From contig QMSP01000011.1 of the NCBI GenBank assembly GCA_003650925.1, positions 1 through 48,498 of the forward strand: 48,498 nt of DNA, given 5' to 3'. This stretch comes from Thermoprotei archaeon (GTDB lineage Archaea; Thermoproteota; Thermoprotei; QMSL01). Within the stretch, counting starts at the first letter, position 1. Every line of letters begins with the position of its first letter. The notes under the pieces were generated by a model. That model did no database searches. It was not told where the DNA came from and worked only from the letters and a program-made list of their open reading frames with translations. The translations under genes and the position numbers were made by a program. Below are positions 33,805 to 41,946 of this stretch, piece after piece.

Positions 33805-34471
33805 TTCCCTTGTGAAGAGCTGTTGCGATAAGCACACAGTTAACGCCTATTTCTTTTAGCTGCAATATATCCTTAACACTGCGAACTCCACCACCTACTA
33901 TGAATAGTCCTGAGTACTCATTTCGAATGCGCTTGATGAGCTCAAGGTTGGGCCCTTGCATGGTGCCAACTCTGTCAAGATCTATGAAGAGGAGCTTCCT
34001 GAGATGTACCTGTTTAATAACATTGAGCACGTAGTCTATGTCAAGTGAATACTTTGCAAACTTCACTTTGCCATGTATCATATCAAGGCTTACTACTCTG
34101 CCACTCAAGTCTAATAGTTGCTCTACGGTTCTCAAATATTCAGTTCCCACTACATACTCTATATGCTCAGTATCAGATCTTCGCAGCCCTGATATCCCTA
34201 TGTCCATCATCGCTCTCATCCCTACTTCCTCCACTAGTCGAGGGATGTTATCATTAACCTTATTGTACATTATTCCATCCAAGTCAGCAATATAGACACT
34301 CTCAAAGCCCATCTCCTTAAGCCTTACAAGAAGCTCTCCAGGGTCTGGCTGCCTAATGAGAACACTATCCCTTATGGGCTTATACTCCTCTCTTCTCCCT
34401 GCTACTGCATGGACAACCACACCATTCAGTATATCGATAACAGGTATGACCTCTATGCGCTCACTCAACAC
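33782..34471 (-). CDS. HisA/HisF-fold protein of the methanogen-associated type
   Basis: A 229-residue TIM barrel related to HisA: VIPVIDILNGVVVHAVAG at the start, SVYIADLDGIM in strand 3, and FIVGGGVRS with IATALHKG at the phosphate-binding end. No other histidine gene is near, and related proteins occur with methanofuran genes in methanogens. It probably acts on a sugar- or furan-phosphate; the reaction is unknown. The start GTG at 34471 follows GAGGTGATGAA. Confidence 0.75.
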   Translation of the reverse strand: MLSERIEVIPVIDILNGVVVHAVAGRREEYKPIRDSVLIRQPDPGELLVRLKEMGFESVYIADLDGIMYNKVNDNIPRLVEEVGMRAMMDIGISGLRRSDTEHIEYVVGTEYLRTVEQLLDLSGRVVSLDMIHGKVKFAKYSLDIDYVLNVIKQVHLRKLLFIDLDRVGTMQGPNLELIKRIRNEYSGLFIVGGGVRSVKDILQLKEIGVNCVLIATALHKGIIDKRFY

Positions 34472-34507
34472 TTCATCACCTCTAATTATGGTCTCATCAA
34501 TGGAACG

Positions 34508-34522
34508 CCTTAAAATGCTTAT
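34508..34522. promoter_or_regulatory. Bidirectional promoter between the HisA-like gene and mfnF
   Basis: CCTTAAAATGCTTAT contains TATA-like elements on both strands, about 40-50 nt from each start codon. Confidence 0.4.
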
Positions 34523-34573
34523 CCCTTTGTCTATAGATACCTAGTCCTTGAGGAGTAAGGTTAGGAGGTGATC

Positions 34574-35659
34574 ATGCCAGTGTATGTCCTTGGCATGGAC
34601 ATTGGAGGTGCTAATATAAAGATCGTCTCAATGAAGATAAAGGGACGTGAAAAGCCAGAGATATGCTCCATACTAAGAGAATATTTCCCACTTTGGATAC
34701 ACGGCAAGAAAGGGCTAGAGAACAAACTTAAGGAGCTCAAGAAAAGGCTTGTGACACAAGGCATGAAGTACGCGATCTCCGCTTGTATGACTGCTGAGCT
34801 GTGCGACGTATATAGAGTCAAGAGGGAGGGGGTTCTTCATGTAGCAAACTCTCTTAAGAAGACATTTGATGACGCACTTGAGATGTACTTCGTGTCCGTG
34901 GACAGAAGGCTCATTGAATATGAGGAGGTGCTAAAGGAGCCCCTGAAGGTGGCAGCAGCTAACTGGGCTGCTTCTGCATACTATCTTGAGAGGGTGGTAG
35001 CCGTTGAGAAGGGGCTCAAGAATTGCATATTCATTGATATTGGCAGCACTACTACCACAATAATACCTATAGTGGAGGGAAGAGCGGATATACGTGGTCT
35101 AAACGATCCTGAGAAGCTGACGTGGGGCGAACTAGTCTATCTAGGGGCCTTAAGGAGTAATGTAGTAGCCATTGTGGATAAAGTCCCCTACAAAGGGCTA
35201 TTTGCAAGAGTTTCAACGGAGAAGTTCTCCTTAAGTGGAGATGTGCATCTAGTTCTTGGGAAAATCACCAGTGAAGAATACACTACTGAGACAGCTGATG
35301 GAAGGGGTGTGTCCATCAGAGAGGCCATGGAGAGGCTTGCTAGAGTTCCTTGCGCAGATGCAGAGCTTCTCAATGAGTACGAGATCAAGGAGATCGCTAG
35401 ATATGTATATGAAGTTGAGGTGTTCAAGGTATTCGAGGCATTGGTGCAGATAAGGTCTAGAATAGCCTCAAAAGGCATTAATCCAGACGAGTTCACCGTG
35501 ATATCAGCTGGCTCTGGAGATTTTCTGATAAAAGAGGCAGCAAGAAGAGCAGGCTTCAAGAGGATAATCCATATAGATGACTTGGTAGGAGAGAGAGTCG
35601 CAAGTATCTTTCCTGCCTATGCATCAGCGATAATGTACGTCAAGGAGAGGTATAGCTGA
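34574..35659 (+). CDS. mfnF: Methanofuran furan-tyramine coupling enzyme MfnF
   Basis: MfnF joins the aminomethylfuran diphosphate to gamma-glutamyl-tyramine. It belongs to the ASKHA/hydantoinase-like H4MPT-linked family: GMDIGGANIKIVSMK, ISACMTAELCDVY, NWAASAYYLE and FIDIGSTTTTIIPIVEG. ATG 34574 has GGAGGTG 4 nt upstream, one of the strongest ribosome sites here. mfnE follows after 1 nt. Confidence 0.9.
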   Translation: MPVYVLGMDIGGANIKIVSMKIKGREKPEICSILREYFPLWIHGKKGLENKLKELKKRLVTQGMKYAISACMTAELCDVYRVKREGVLHVANSLKKTFDDALEMYFVSVDRRLIEYEEVLKEPLKVAAANWAASAYYLERVVAVEKGLKNCIFIDIGSTTTTIIPIVEGRADIRGLNDPEKLTWGELVYLGALRSNVVAIVDKVPYKGLFARVSTEKFSLSGDVHLVLGKITSEEYTTETADGRGVSIREAMERLARVPCADAELLNEYEIKEIARYVYEVEVFKVFEALVQIRSRIASKGINPDEFTVISAGSGDFLIKEAARRAGFKRIIHIDDLVGERVASIFPAYASAIMYVKERYS

Positions 35660-35660
35660 T

Positions 35661-36314
35661 ATGATTAGGAGAGCTGTCTTCAAGATAGGCGGTAGTTTAA
35701 TGAGGCATACAGACGAGCTAAAGGCTTTGCTGAAGATGCTAGAGGCCTTGTGCAAGGAGGGCAGAGAGCTGGTCATTGTACCAGGTGGAGGACCTTTTGC
35801 AGACGTAGTACGTGACCTTCAGGATGAGCTAAGATATGATGATGAGACAGCTCATTGGATGGCCATAAAATCCATGGAGGTATATGGCGTATATCTAAGC
35901 GGCCTCCTATCAGACACCACATTATGTGAGACATTAGAGGAGATTGAGAGGGCATGGAAAGAAGGAATACTTCCCATCCTGTTGCCTTTCAAGCTACTGA
36001 GGAAGCATGATGTCTTGCCAAAGTCATGGAGAGTGACGAGTGATTCCATAGCGGTGCTCATAGGGACACTAATTTCATCAGAGCTTGTGGCCTTGGCCAA
36101 GGTTGTGGATGGCGTATATGATGAGAGGGGTAAATTGCTCAAGGTCATCAAGGCTAGAGAGGCTAGACAGCTATATGGTGTAGCTGATGACTATGTGTTG
36201 GACATGGTTCGAAGATTTAGCATGAGGGTTGTGATATTCAGTGGGCTTAAGCCTCACTTGGTTAAGCACATACTTGATGATGTACCGGGCGAATACACGT
36301 TGATAGTGCCCTAG
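35661..36314 (+). CDS. mfnE: Aminomethylfuran phosphate kinase MfnE
   Basis: An amino-acid-kinase-fold protein of 217 residues that phosphorylates [5-(aminomethyl)furan-3-yl]methyl phosphate. KIGGSLMRH and IVPGGGPFADVVRDL form the phosphate site, and TSDSIAVLIGTL with AKVVDGVYDERG the nucleotide site. It follows mfnF and overlaps the convergent mfnB by 4 nt at the stops. Confidence 0.9.
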   Translation: MIRRAVFKIGGSLMRHTDELKALLKMLEALCKEGRELVIVPGGGPFADVVRDLQDELRYDDETAHWMAIKSMEVYGVYLSGLLSDTTLCETLEEIERAWKEGILPILLPFKLLRKHDVLPKSWRVTSDSIAVLIGTLISSELVALAKVVDGVYDERGKLLKVIKAREARQLYGVADDYVLDMVRRFSMRVVIFSGLKPHLVKHILDDVPGEYTLIVP

Positions 36315-37048
36315 TGCGTGGTATTAGTCTTCAAGCACTTGTCCAAGGCATGTCTCAGCTGAAATACCTTAGCTTTGTCGACCAAGCCAAGCCTGTCGCC
36401 TCCACATACAGCACCTCTGAAGCCTATCACATCGAAGCCAAGTTCTACAGCCAGTGGCACATGCTCTACGCTTAATCCACCTGCTATGGCAGCCAATAGG
36501 CCAAGCTCATGAGATTCATTGACAAATCTCGTTAAGTGCTTCTTGGTCAGGTATTGAAATGTGTTTCTTCCATCCTTTATCCTAGTATCTATCATTACCC
36601 CATAAGCCCCTAGCTTATACGCAGTCCTTGGCAGAAGCAATGGATTTATTGAACCTATGCGCGTGTAATCAGCATAACCGACCAGAATGACCTTCTCATC
36701 TCCTGTGATGCCACTCAGCACACATTCATATATCTCCTTTATCTTCTGCAAATCTGCCGTTTCAAGGCCTATCTTGAGGTAGAGGACTTCCATGGATGAA
36801 GCTACGTATGCAGCATGTGAGAGTAGTGGTGTGGGCTCCTTGATGTCTCCAAGCGCCATGCTTATCTCCCTACGATTACCTACTGCTTTTACCACTTCAC
36901 ACAAGGTCGCGTAGTCTGGGGGGCCTAGACTACCATATCTAGGATCTTTGACATCTATTATATCAGCTCCACCCTCAATGGCTGCTTCTACTTCGACTGG
37001 CTTGCACACAGTGATAAGTAGCCTAGTGGTCTTGAGCTTCTGCCTCAT
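36311..37048 (-). CDS. mfnB: (5-formylfuran-3-yl)methyl phosphate synthase MfnB
   Basis: MfnB makes the furan ring from two glyceraldehyde-3-phosphates. The 245-residue TIM barrel has the catalytic lysines in IIDVKDPRYGSLGPPDY and MIDTRIKDGRNTF, plus IAGGLSVEH and GFRGAVCGG at the phosphate end. A TATA-like CTTAAATA sits about 55-60 nt upstream. With mfnD, mfnE and mfnF this is four of the six known methanofuran genes. Confidence 0.92.
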   Translation of the reverse strand: MRQKLKTTRLLITVCKPVEVEAAIEGGADIIDVKDPRYGSLGPPDYATLCEVVKAVGNRREISMALGDIKEPTPLLSHAAYVASSMEVLYLKIGLETADLQKIKEIYECVLSGITGDEKVILVGYADYTRIGSINPLLLPRTAYKLGAYGVMIDTRIKDGRNTFQYLTKKHLTRFVNESHELGLLAAIAGGLSVEHVPLAVELGFDVIGFRGAVCGGDRLGLVDKAKVFQLRHALDKCLKTNTTH

Positions 37049-37182
37049 ATCATATCACCTAATATCTAAGAGCTCCATAGTTAAGGCGGGAGTCATGACT
37101 ATTTAAGGATTTCACCATAGGCAGCTTGACAACCCATCATGAGACGCTGATGAATAGCCGAGCTAATGTGGCTGATAAGAAG

Positions 37183-38334
37183 CTAAGGCATGGATGGTTC
37201 CAGCCATCTCTCTGGCTTCAGGTAATCTCTACCTTGCGCCTCATAAGTTCCAATTACAAGCCTATAATAGCCTCTTCCACTAACTCTATCTATCACTTCC
37301 TCTACCTTACCATAAGCATACACTACCTCACCTGGCTTAGCTATGTCACAATATAGTCCTTCATAGCTGACTATCTCTTCAAGCCCCTTGACTTGTACTC
37401 CTTCCATGAAGATCACGTTCGTGACCTTGTAGACCGCCGGCAGGAATATCGAGTCCTTGGAGTCCACTACTTGACACCTGATCTTCGCTATTCCAACTCC
37501 TCTGTACACCTTGTCTCCATATCTCTCATTGACTTCCTCCTCCTTTTTGACTGGATGTATTGAGAATTGTCTTCCCTTGAACAGCGCTCTATTCCATTTC
37601 TCATAGCCATATAGCTTCTTTGCCTCGGCTAGTGTTAATGCGTGTATCTTGACTATGTCCCTTGCCCAGCTCTCCAGCATTGCCCCATGTACTCTGCGGA
37701 AGCTACTGTTCTCCTCTTCATACAGCCTCAGCAACGTCTCCTTGACCCTATACGCATTCTCTCTTCCATAGACCGTCAGGTCCACGTCGGAGTAAGCTGG
37801 ATTATGCATCTGCAGCAGTATAGAGCCGGTGATGCCAAAATCCTCAAGAGGAACCCCAGAGCTGGAGGACAGGATTTCCACCATCTCCTTCGCCATGCTC
37901 TCCAAGGGATCTCTAGGATGTCGCAACACCTCCTTTAGCCTCCTCTCTGGCAGATAGTGTTTCTTTATGCAATTCACATTAACTTCTATGGTCTCAATCC
38001 CAAGCACTTCATCATGAACGAGATAGTGAGGATAATGTCTCCTCAGGAACTCCTTAACTTGAGCAACTCCTTCAGCACTATAATAGGGCAGAATTCTGCT
38101 ATAGATTACTCCCCTCCTCGACCACTTCGTCCTAACGGCGGATGTTAAGTGCCCAGGGATGTACTTCAGATAACATATCACGCGATCATCTGGATGCACA
38201 TTACCTACTACGCACATCAGGAGACCTTCAGTAGTTTCAATGAAATCCCTATCACGAAATGAGCGCACTGGCATACTCAGACTGATACAACGTCTAGGCG
38301 CTTTAATAAGAGTAGCCCTAGCCCTAGCTTTCAT
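37183..38334 (-). CDS. Predicted Pol-beta-superfamily nucleotidyltransferase, second paralogue
   Basis: A 383-residue paralogue of the protein at 8962-10002. The catalytic motif is GSILLQMHNPAYSDVDLTVYG and the N-terminal domain keeps HPDDRVICYLKYIPG. The paralogue has no counterpart for the first 20 residues, so ATG 38274 (MPVRSFRDRDF) is a likely start. The gene lies 46 nt from cofD on the same strand, with cofE beyond. Confidence 0.75.
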   Translation of the reverse strand: MKARARATLIKAPRRCISLSMPVRSFRDRDFIETTEGLLMCVVGNVHPDDRVICYLKYIPGHLTSAVRTKWSRRGVIYSRILPYYSAEGVAQVKEFLRRHYPHYLVHDEVLGIETIEVNVNCIKKHYLPERRLKEVLRHPRDPLESMAKEMVEILSSSSGVPLEDFGITGSILLQMHNPAYSDVDLTVYGRENAYRVKETLLRLYEEENSSFRRVHGAMLESWARDIVKIHALTLAEAKKLYGYEKWNRALFKGRQFSIHPVKKEEEVNERYGDKVYRGVGIAKIRCQVVDSKDSIFLPAVYKVTNVIFMEGVQVKGLEEIVSYEGLYCDIAKPGEVVYAYGKVEEVIDRVSGRGYYRLVIGTYEAQGRDYLKPERWLEPSMP

Positions 38335-38380
38335 GAGAACATGTAGTTACATCATCAAAGGACTCAGCATCCATCTGACT

Positions 38381-39349
38381 CTATACTTGATGACTGCCCT
38401 CACTCTCAATAGCTTCTATGAGCTCAATTACAACCCTTGCCAGCCTGACCTTTGAGTCAAGGTCCTTCATCAAGGTGTCACACATCGCAACCTTGACCTT
38501 GAGTTCCTTCTCTATGCGGTCTTTGAGGAAGTGGTCCCTCTCATCTATCACTATGGCGTCTATGTATCCTTGATATATCTTGGCCACACCATAGCTAGTA
38601 GGCTCGTATCCCAGAGCCTTCATGAACTTGTCAGCCGGGCCTGAGACAGGCCTACCGCTTATGAGAGGAGACACTGCGACAATGGGTATTCTCTTACGTA
38701 GCTTCATTAATAGCTCGTCTATGCCCTTGACCTTGATTATCGGCGTAATGCTATTTATCGGATTGCTAGGGCCGATGAGTATGGCGTCTGCACCTTTGAG
38801 CTCTTCGATCACGTCCTCAGTTGCCTTGGCCTTGTCCAGTCCAGGGAACGTTATGCCATAGACCTCTGGCTGAAATCTATACTTGACCAAAAACTCCTGT
38901 ATATGGAGATTGCCTAGATTCGTCAGGACATAGGTCTCGATATGATCATCGGTGGCTGGCAGGATATGTGCGCTTATGTCTAGCCTCTTGGCTAAATACT
39001 TAGTAACTTGTGTCAGAGTGTAGCCTTTCTTCAGGAGCATAGTCCTCACTAGGTGTACTGCTAGGTCTTTATCGCCTATGTTAAACCAATCCATTTCAAT
39101 GCCATAGACCTTGGCCTGTTGTAGGAAATTGAATGTATCACCTATTATGCCCCAGTACTTCTCAGTGTCGAGAAGGTTAGCGAAGAGGTACAACACGGTA
39201 TCGACATCAGGAGCTACATAGAGGCCATTCCACCAGAAGTTATCGGCTACGTTAACGATAACAGTTATCTCTTTATCATCAAGTATTCTTCTCAAGCCCT
39301 CGATCAGCTTGGGAGTGCCTGTCCCTCCACTCAGCACCACCAGCTTCAT
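38381..39349 (-). CDS. cofD: 2-phospho-L-lactate transferase CofD
   Basis: CofD transfers lactyl phosphate to the deazaflavin FO to give F420-0. I use ATG 39349 (MKLVVLSGGTGTPKLIEGL), the normal start, over 39391. Other blocks are VNVADNFWWNGLYVAPDVDTV, DWFNIGDKDLA, IGPSNPINSITPI and PLISGRPVSGPADKFM. Length 322 is usual. It follows cofE. Confidence 0.95.
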   Translation of the reverse strand: MKLVVLSGGTGTPKLIEGLRRILDDKEITVIVNVADNFWWNGLYVAPDVDTVLYLFANLLDTEKYWGIIGDTFNFLQQAKVYGIEMDWFNIGDKDLAVHLVRTMLLKKGYTLTQVTKYLAKRLDISAHILPATDDHIETYVLTNLGNLHIQEFLVKYRFQPEVYGITFPGLDKAKATEDVIEELKGADAILIGPSNPINSITPIIKVKGIDELLMKLRKRIPIVAVSPLISGRPVSGPADKFMKALGYEPTSYGVAKIYQGYIDAIVIDERDHFLKDRIEKELKVKVAMCDTLMKDLDSKVRLARVVIELIEAIESEGSHQV

Positions 39350-39404
39350 ATGCAAGACACCTTGCTTGCCCACATTAAACATGATCACCATACATAGAAG
39401 ACTT

Positions 39405-40172
39405 TTACCTAAACAGCCACTTACTCCTATTCATAATGACCTGCTCTAGGCCGGCCTTCTCATCCCAGTCAAATTTAACGCCTCTCATGATCACTACGGG
39501 GATGCCCTCGCCTCCCTGACCCATGATGAGCTCAGCTGCAGCAGCTATCTCATCTACGACACATACTCTCGTCACCCTCATTATGTAACCATACCTGTCT
39601 GGCTTTCCTATGTAGTCTCTGAAGGGGGCAATCCCTGAGAAGCCAATAGCGAAGTTGACTACGCCTTCTCTGAATGGTCTACCGAACGTGTCAGTTATCA
39701 CAACCACGACGTTCTTGCCAGTCAGCTCCCTTATCCTCTTTCGAATTCGCCTAGCCGATTCATCAGGGTCTATGGGTAAGAGCGAAACTCTTATGCCACT
39801 ACCATCGACATTCGAGGCATCCACGCCAGCATTTGCACACACAAGCCCATGACGTGTTAGAACTATCAAATGGCCAGACTCCGCCTTTAACACCTCACGA
39901 CATTCTCTCAACACGACCTCTACTAAACGAGGGTCTTTGCCTAGCTTCTCGCCTAGTTCATACGCTGTCTTTGATGGCACTATTTTGTCGAGGTCTACGA
40001 TCCTACCTTCAGCCTTTGATACTATCTTCTGAGCTACGATAACTACATCTCCATCCATGAGCTCCACGCCATTCTTTCGAGCTATCTCAACAATGAGCTT
40101 ACCGATATCATCACCTTTCTTAACATCGGGAAAACCTTTCAGCCCAATGATCTCAATCCTCGTACAGCACAT
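39405..40172 (-). CDS. cofE: Coenzyme F420-0:L-glutamate ligase CofE
   Basis: CofE adds glutamates to F420-0. The 255-residue protein has GDVVIVAQKIVSKAEGR, CANAGVDASNVDG, VVVVITDTFGRPFREG and AIGFSGIAPFRDY, as in characterised CofE. Its leader shows a TATA-like AAATAAAAAG and the ribosome site AGAGGTG. With cofD it forms a two-gene F420 unit. Confidence 0.95.
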   Translation of the reverse strand: MCCTRIEIIGLKGFPDVKKGDDIGKLIVEIARKNGVELMDGDVVIVAQKIVSKAEGRIVDLDKIVPSKTAYELGEKLGKDPRLVEVVLRECREVLKAESGHLIVLTRHGLVCANAGVDASNVDGSGIRVSLLPIDPDESARRIRKRIRELTGKNVVVVITDTFGRPFREGVVNFAIGFSGIAPFRDYIGKPDRYGYIMRVTRVCVVDEIAAAAELIMGQGGEGIPVVIMRGVKFDWDEKAGLEQVIMNRSKWLFR

Positions 40173-40288
40173 GAGAACACCTCTCTTGAAGACTCCAATA
40201 CTCCTTTTTATTTCACTTAGAATTTAAGCTAGTCGTATTGCCTAGTCGCTATGTGGCTCTTCAGATTCATCGACACTTAAAGCTCATC

Positions 40289-40597
40289 ATGATGTATCTG
40301 TGGCGTTCTAAGAAGCATGAAACGCTCCCTCCCTGCACTGTTGGCAAATACATCATGAAGATTAGTTTGAATTCTCCTGACAATCTCATATATCCAGCGC
40401 ATAAAACATAATCAGGAACGTTCCATAAGAACTGTGAGGGGATTTGTTTGCTCACTCGTGAGAAACTCGAGGCCTGGCGTCTTGGTAGGAAAATAATGAG
40501 AGAGAGGAGGAAGATCAAGTTCATTGGATATCTGAAGCTTACTGGGCGTAAGGTTGTGTATGAGAGGGTTGATAATGGGGATTCGAGTACGCATTAG
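40289..40597 (+). pseudogene. Interrupted ORF, unknown protein
   Basis: From ATG 40289 one frame stays protein-like to the TAG at 40595-40597, interrupted by a single TAA at 40409-40411. Before it reads MMYLWRSKKHETLPP, after it a basic segment KLEAWRLGRKIMRERRK and GYLKLTGRKVVYERV. Its downstream part alone could start at TTG 40448 and overlaps the next gene. I do not recognise the family. Confidence 0.35.
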
Positions 40598-41000
40598 GAT
40601 AAACATTAAAGGAAAGTCCATAGACACCTCTGCCCTTGTGAGCTCTGGTTTTGAAGCCCCTGAGCCTACTATATGCATACCTACGTCTCTAGCTCGTACA
40701 CTAGGGCTATGGCCTAGTCAAAGGCTTGTTGCAGAGGAAGCCATGACTGCTGGAGGAGAGGTTACTGTTCATGAAGTTCCTGAGAGAGCTATAGTCCAAC
40801 TTCTAGCTAATAGTGAAGTCCTGAGTGAAGCACGTTGTCTTGTCATAGTTAACCCGATCATAGATGAGGTTCTCCTCAGCGATATGGCAATAGACGAACT
40901 AGGGATTGTTCCCATCAGTTTTGGAAAAGGGTTGTGGAGACATAAGACGGACAATGTCTCAATAGTGAGACGTAGTGCAGAACCTGAGTACTGGCCTTGA
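40575..41000 (+). CDS. Conserved small protein, possible retropepsin-like fold
   Basis: A protein of about 141 residues from ATG 40575. The first strand pair (RVRIRINIKGKSIDTSALVS) and the later IVNPIIDEVLLSDMAIDELG resemble the two-lobed order of aspartic-protease-like proteins, but the DTG motif is replaced by SSG, so protease activity is doubtful. It sits between the broken ORF and tRNA-Lys. ATG 40563 or GTG 40554 are alternative starts. Confidence 0.5.
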   Translation: MGIRVRIRINIKGKSIDTSALVSSGFEAPEPTICIPTSLARTLGLWPSQRLVAEEAMTAGGEVTVHEVPERAIVQLLANSEVLSEARCLVIVNPIIDEVLLSDMAIDELGIVPISFGKGLWRHKTDNVSIVRRSAEPEYWP

Positions 41001-41220
41001 GCTCTAGGAAGGAATAGGTCTTCAGAAACCATGGCCTTGACCTAGCTACTTCAATGATAATTGGTATTGCTCATGTCAGAGGACTCTCCCCCATGAGGAC
41101 TAAAGTTCAGTGGCTCAAAATCTCGGCAGCCAGCACCTCATGAATCCAACTGAACTATCTGATGATGCTCGTTATGAAACGTCATGATGTATTTAGGAGT
41201 TCTAAGATGAGAAGCATGGT
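41001..41220. other. Intergenic region with a diverged repeat
   Basis: No gene seen. Bases 41182-41218 resemble the beginning of the broken ORF at 40287-40319 (TCATGATGTAT, GTTCTAAGA and AAGCATG in the same order) and stop next to the tRNA-Lys 3' end. Confidence 0.3.
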
Positions 41221-41315
41221 TGGCGGGCCGGCCGGGATTTGAACCCGGGACCGCCGGGTTAAGAGCCCGGCGCTTTAGGTGGCCCACAACCTCTACCTGG
41301 CTGAGCTACCGGCCC
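41221..41315 (-). tRNA. tRNA-Lys(CTT) with an 18-nt intron in the D-arm
   Basis: On the minus strand the acceptor GGGCCGG (41315-41309) pairs with CCGGCCC (41231-41225), G and encoded CCA ending at 41221. The anticodon loop CTCTTAA (41265-41259) gives CTT between the stems CCGGG and CCCGG. The D-stem GCTC lacks its partner unless 41290-41273 is removed; then GAG joins CGCCGGG and GAGC is restored. The intron is therefore near position 24/25, a rare non-canonical site. An AT-rich promoter patch lies at about 41333-41347. Confidence 0.85.
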
Positions 41316-41347
41316 CCATATCCGCAATGGATTATTATTAAAGGCGT

Positions 41348-41944
41348 CTATTTAAGGTTTCCACTAGACAGTCTCTTGGCCTTTTCCACGGCCTTCCTAA
41401 TGACCTCTAGGTGGAGATTCCTGCCATGGGTATCTATGGTGACTATGAGGGGGCCTAAACTGTCGACTTCAAACACCCATAATGCTTCTGGCATGCCTAG
41501 GTCAAGCCACTTAACATCAACAACTCGTTTTATTGCCTTCGCAGCAATAGCTCCTGCTCCTCCAGGAAGCGTCAGGTAGGCTGCAGTATGCCTCCTCATG
41601 ATCTCACTAGCAGTCTTTCCCATGCCCCCTTTGCCTATTATCAGCTTAACCCCAAGTACTTTAACTACAAGCTCTGTGAAGTGTTCAAGTCTTGCACTAG
41701 TGGTAGGGCCAGCCGATACGACTATGTAAGACCCATCCTCAGACTTCTTGACTATGGGGCCACAGTGGTAGATGGCTAATCCTTTGAAGTCCATGGGAGG
41801 AGCTCCTTTTGAGGCTAGCTGAAGAAGTCTTCTATGCGCAGCATCTCGTGCAGTTACTACGATCCCGCTCAAGTAGACGATGTCCCCTACGTGCAGTCTT
41901 CTGACCTCATCCTCCGTTATGGGAGTGTGTAGTAGATGCTCCAT
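41348..41944 (-). CDS. Fumarate hydratase class I, beta subunit
   Basis: The C-terminal half of the two-subunit iron-sulfur fumarase. Visible blocks are VGDIVYLSGIVVTARDAAHRR, IYHCGPIVKK, AGPTTSARLE, IGKGGMGKT and YLTLPGGAGAIAAKAIK. I use ATG 41944, which follows AGGGTGG. It is the last gene of the kor-fum operon, 2 nt after the alpha subunit. Confidence 0.93.
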   Translation of the reverse strand: MEHLLHTPITEDEVRRLHVGDIVYLSGIVVTARDAAHRRLLQLASKGAPPMDFKGLAIYHCGPIVKKSEDGSYIVVSAGPTTSARLEHFTELVVKVLGVKLIIGKGGMGKTASEIMRRHTAAYLTLPGGAGAIAAKAIKRVVDVKWLDLGMPEALWVFEVDSLGPLIVTIDTHGRNLHLEVIRKAVEKAKRLSSGNLK

Positions 41945-41946
41945 CT

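Noticed and set aside
37146-37176. C/D-box-like CTGATGA and CTGA between mfnB and the nucleotidyltransferase gene
   Set aside because: The C box lacks the leading purine and only one guide segment is present.
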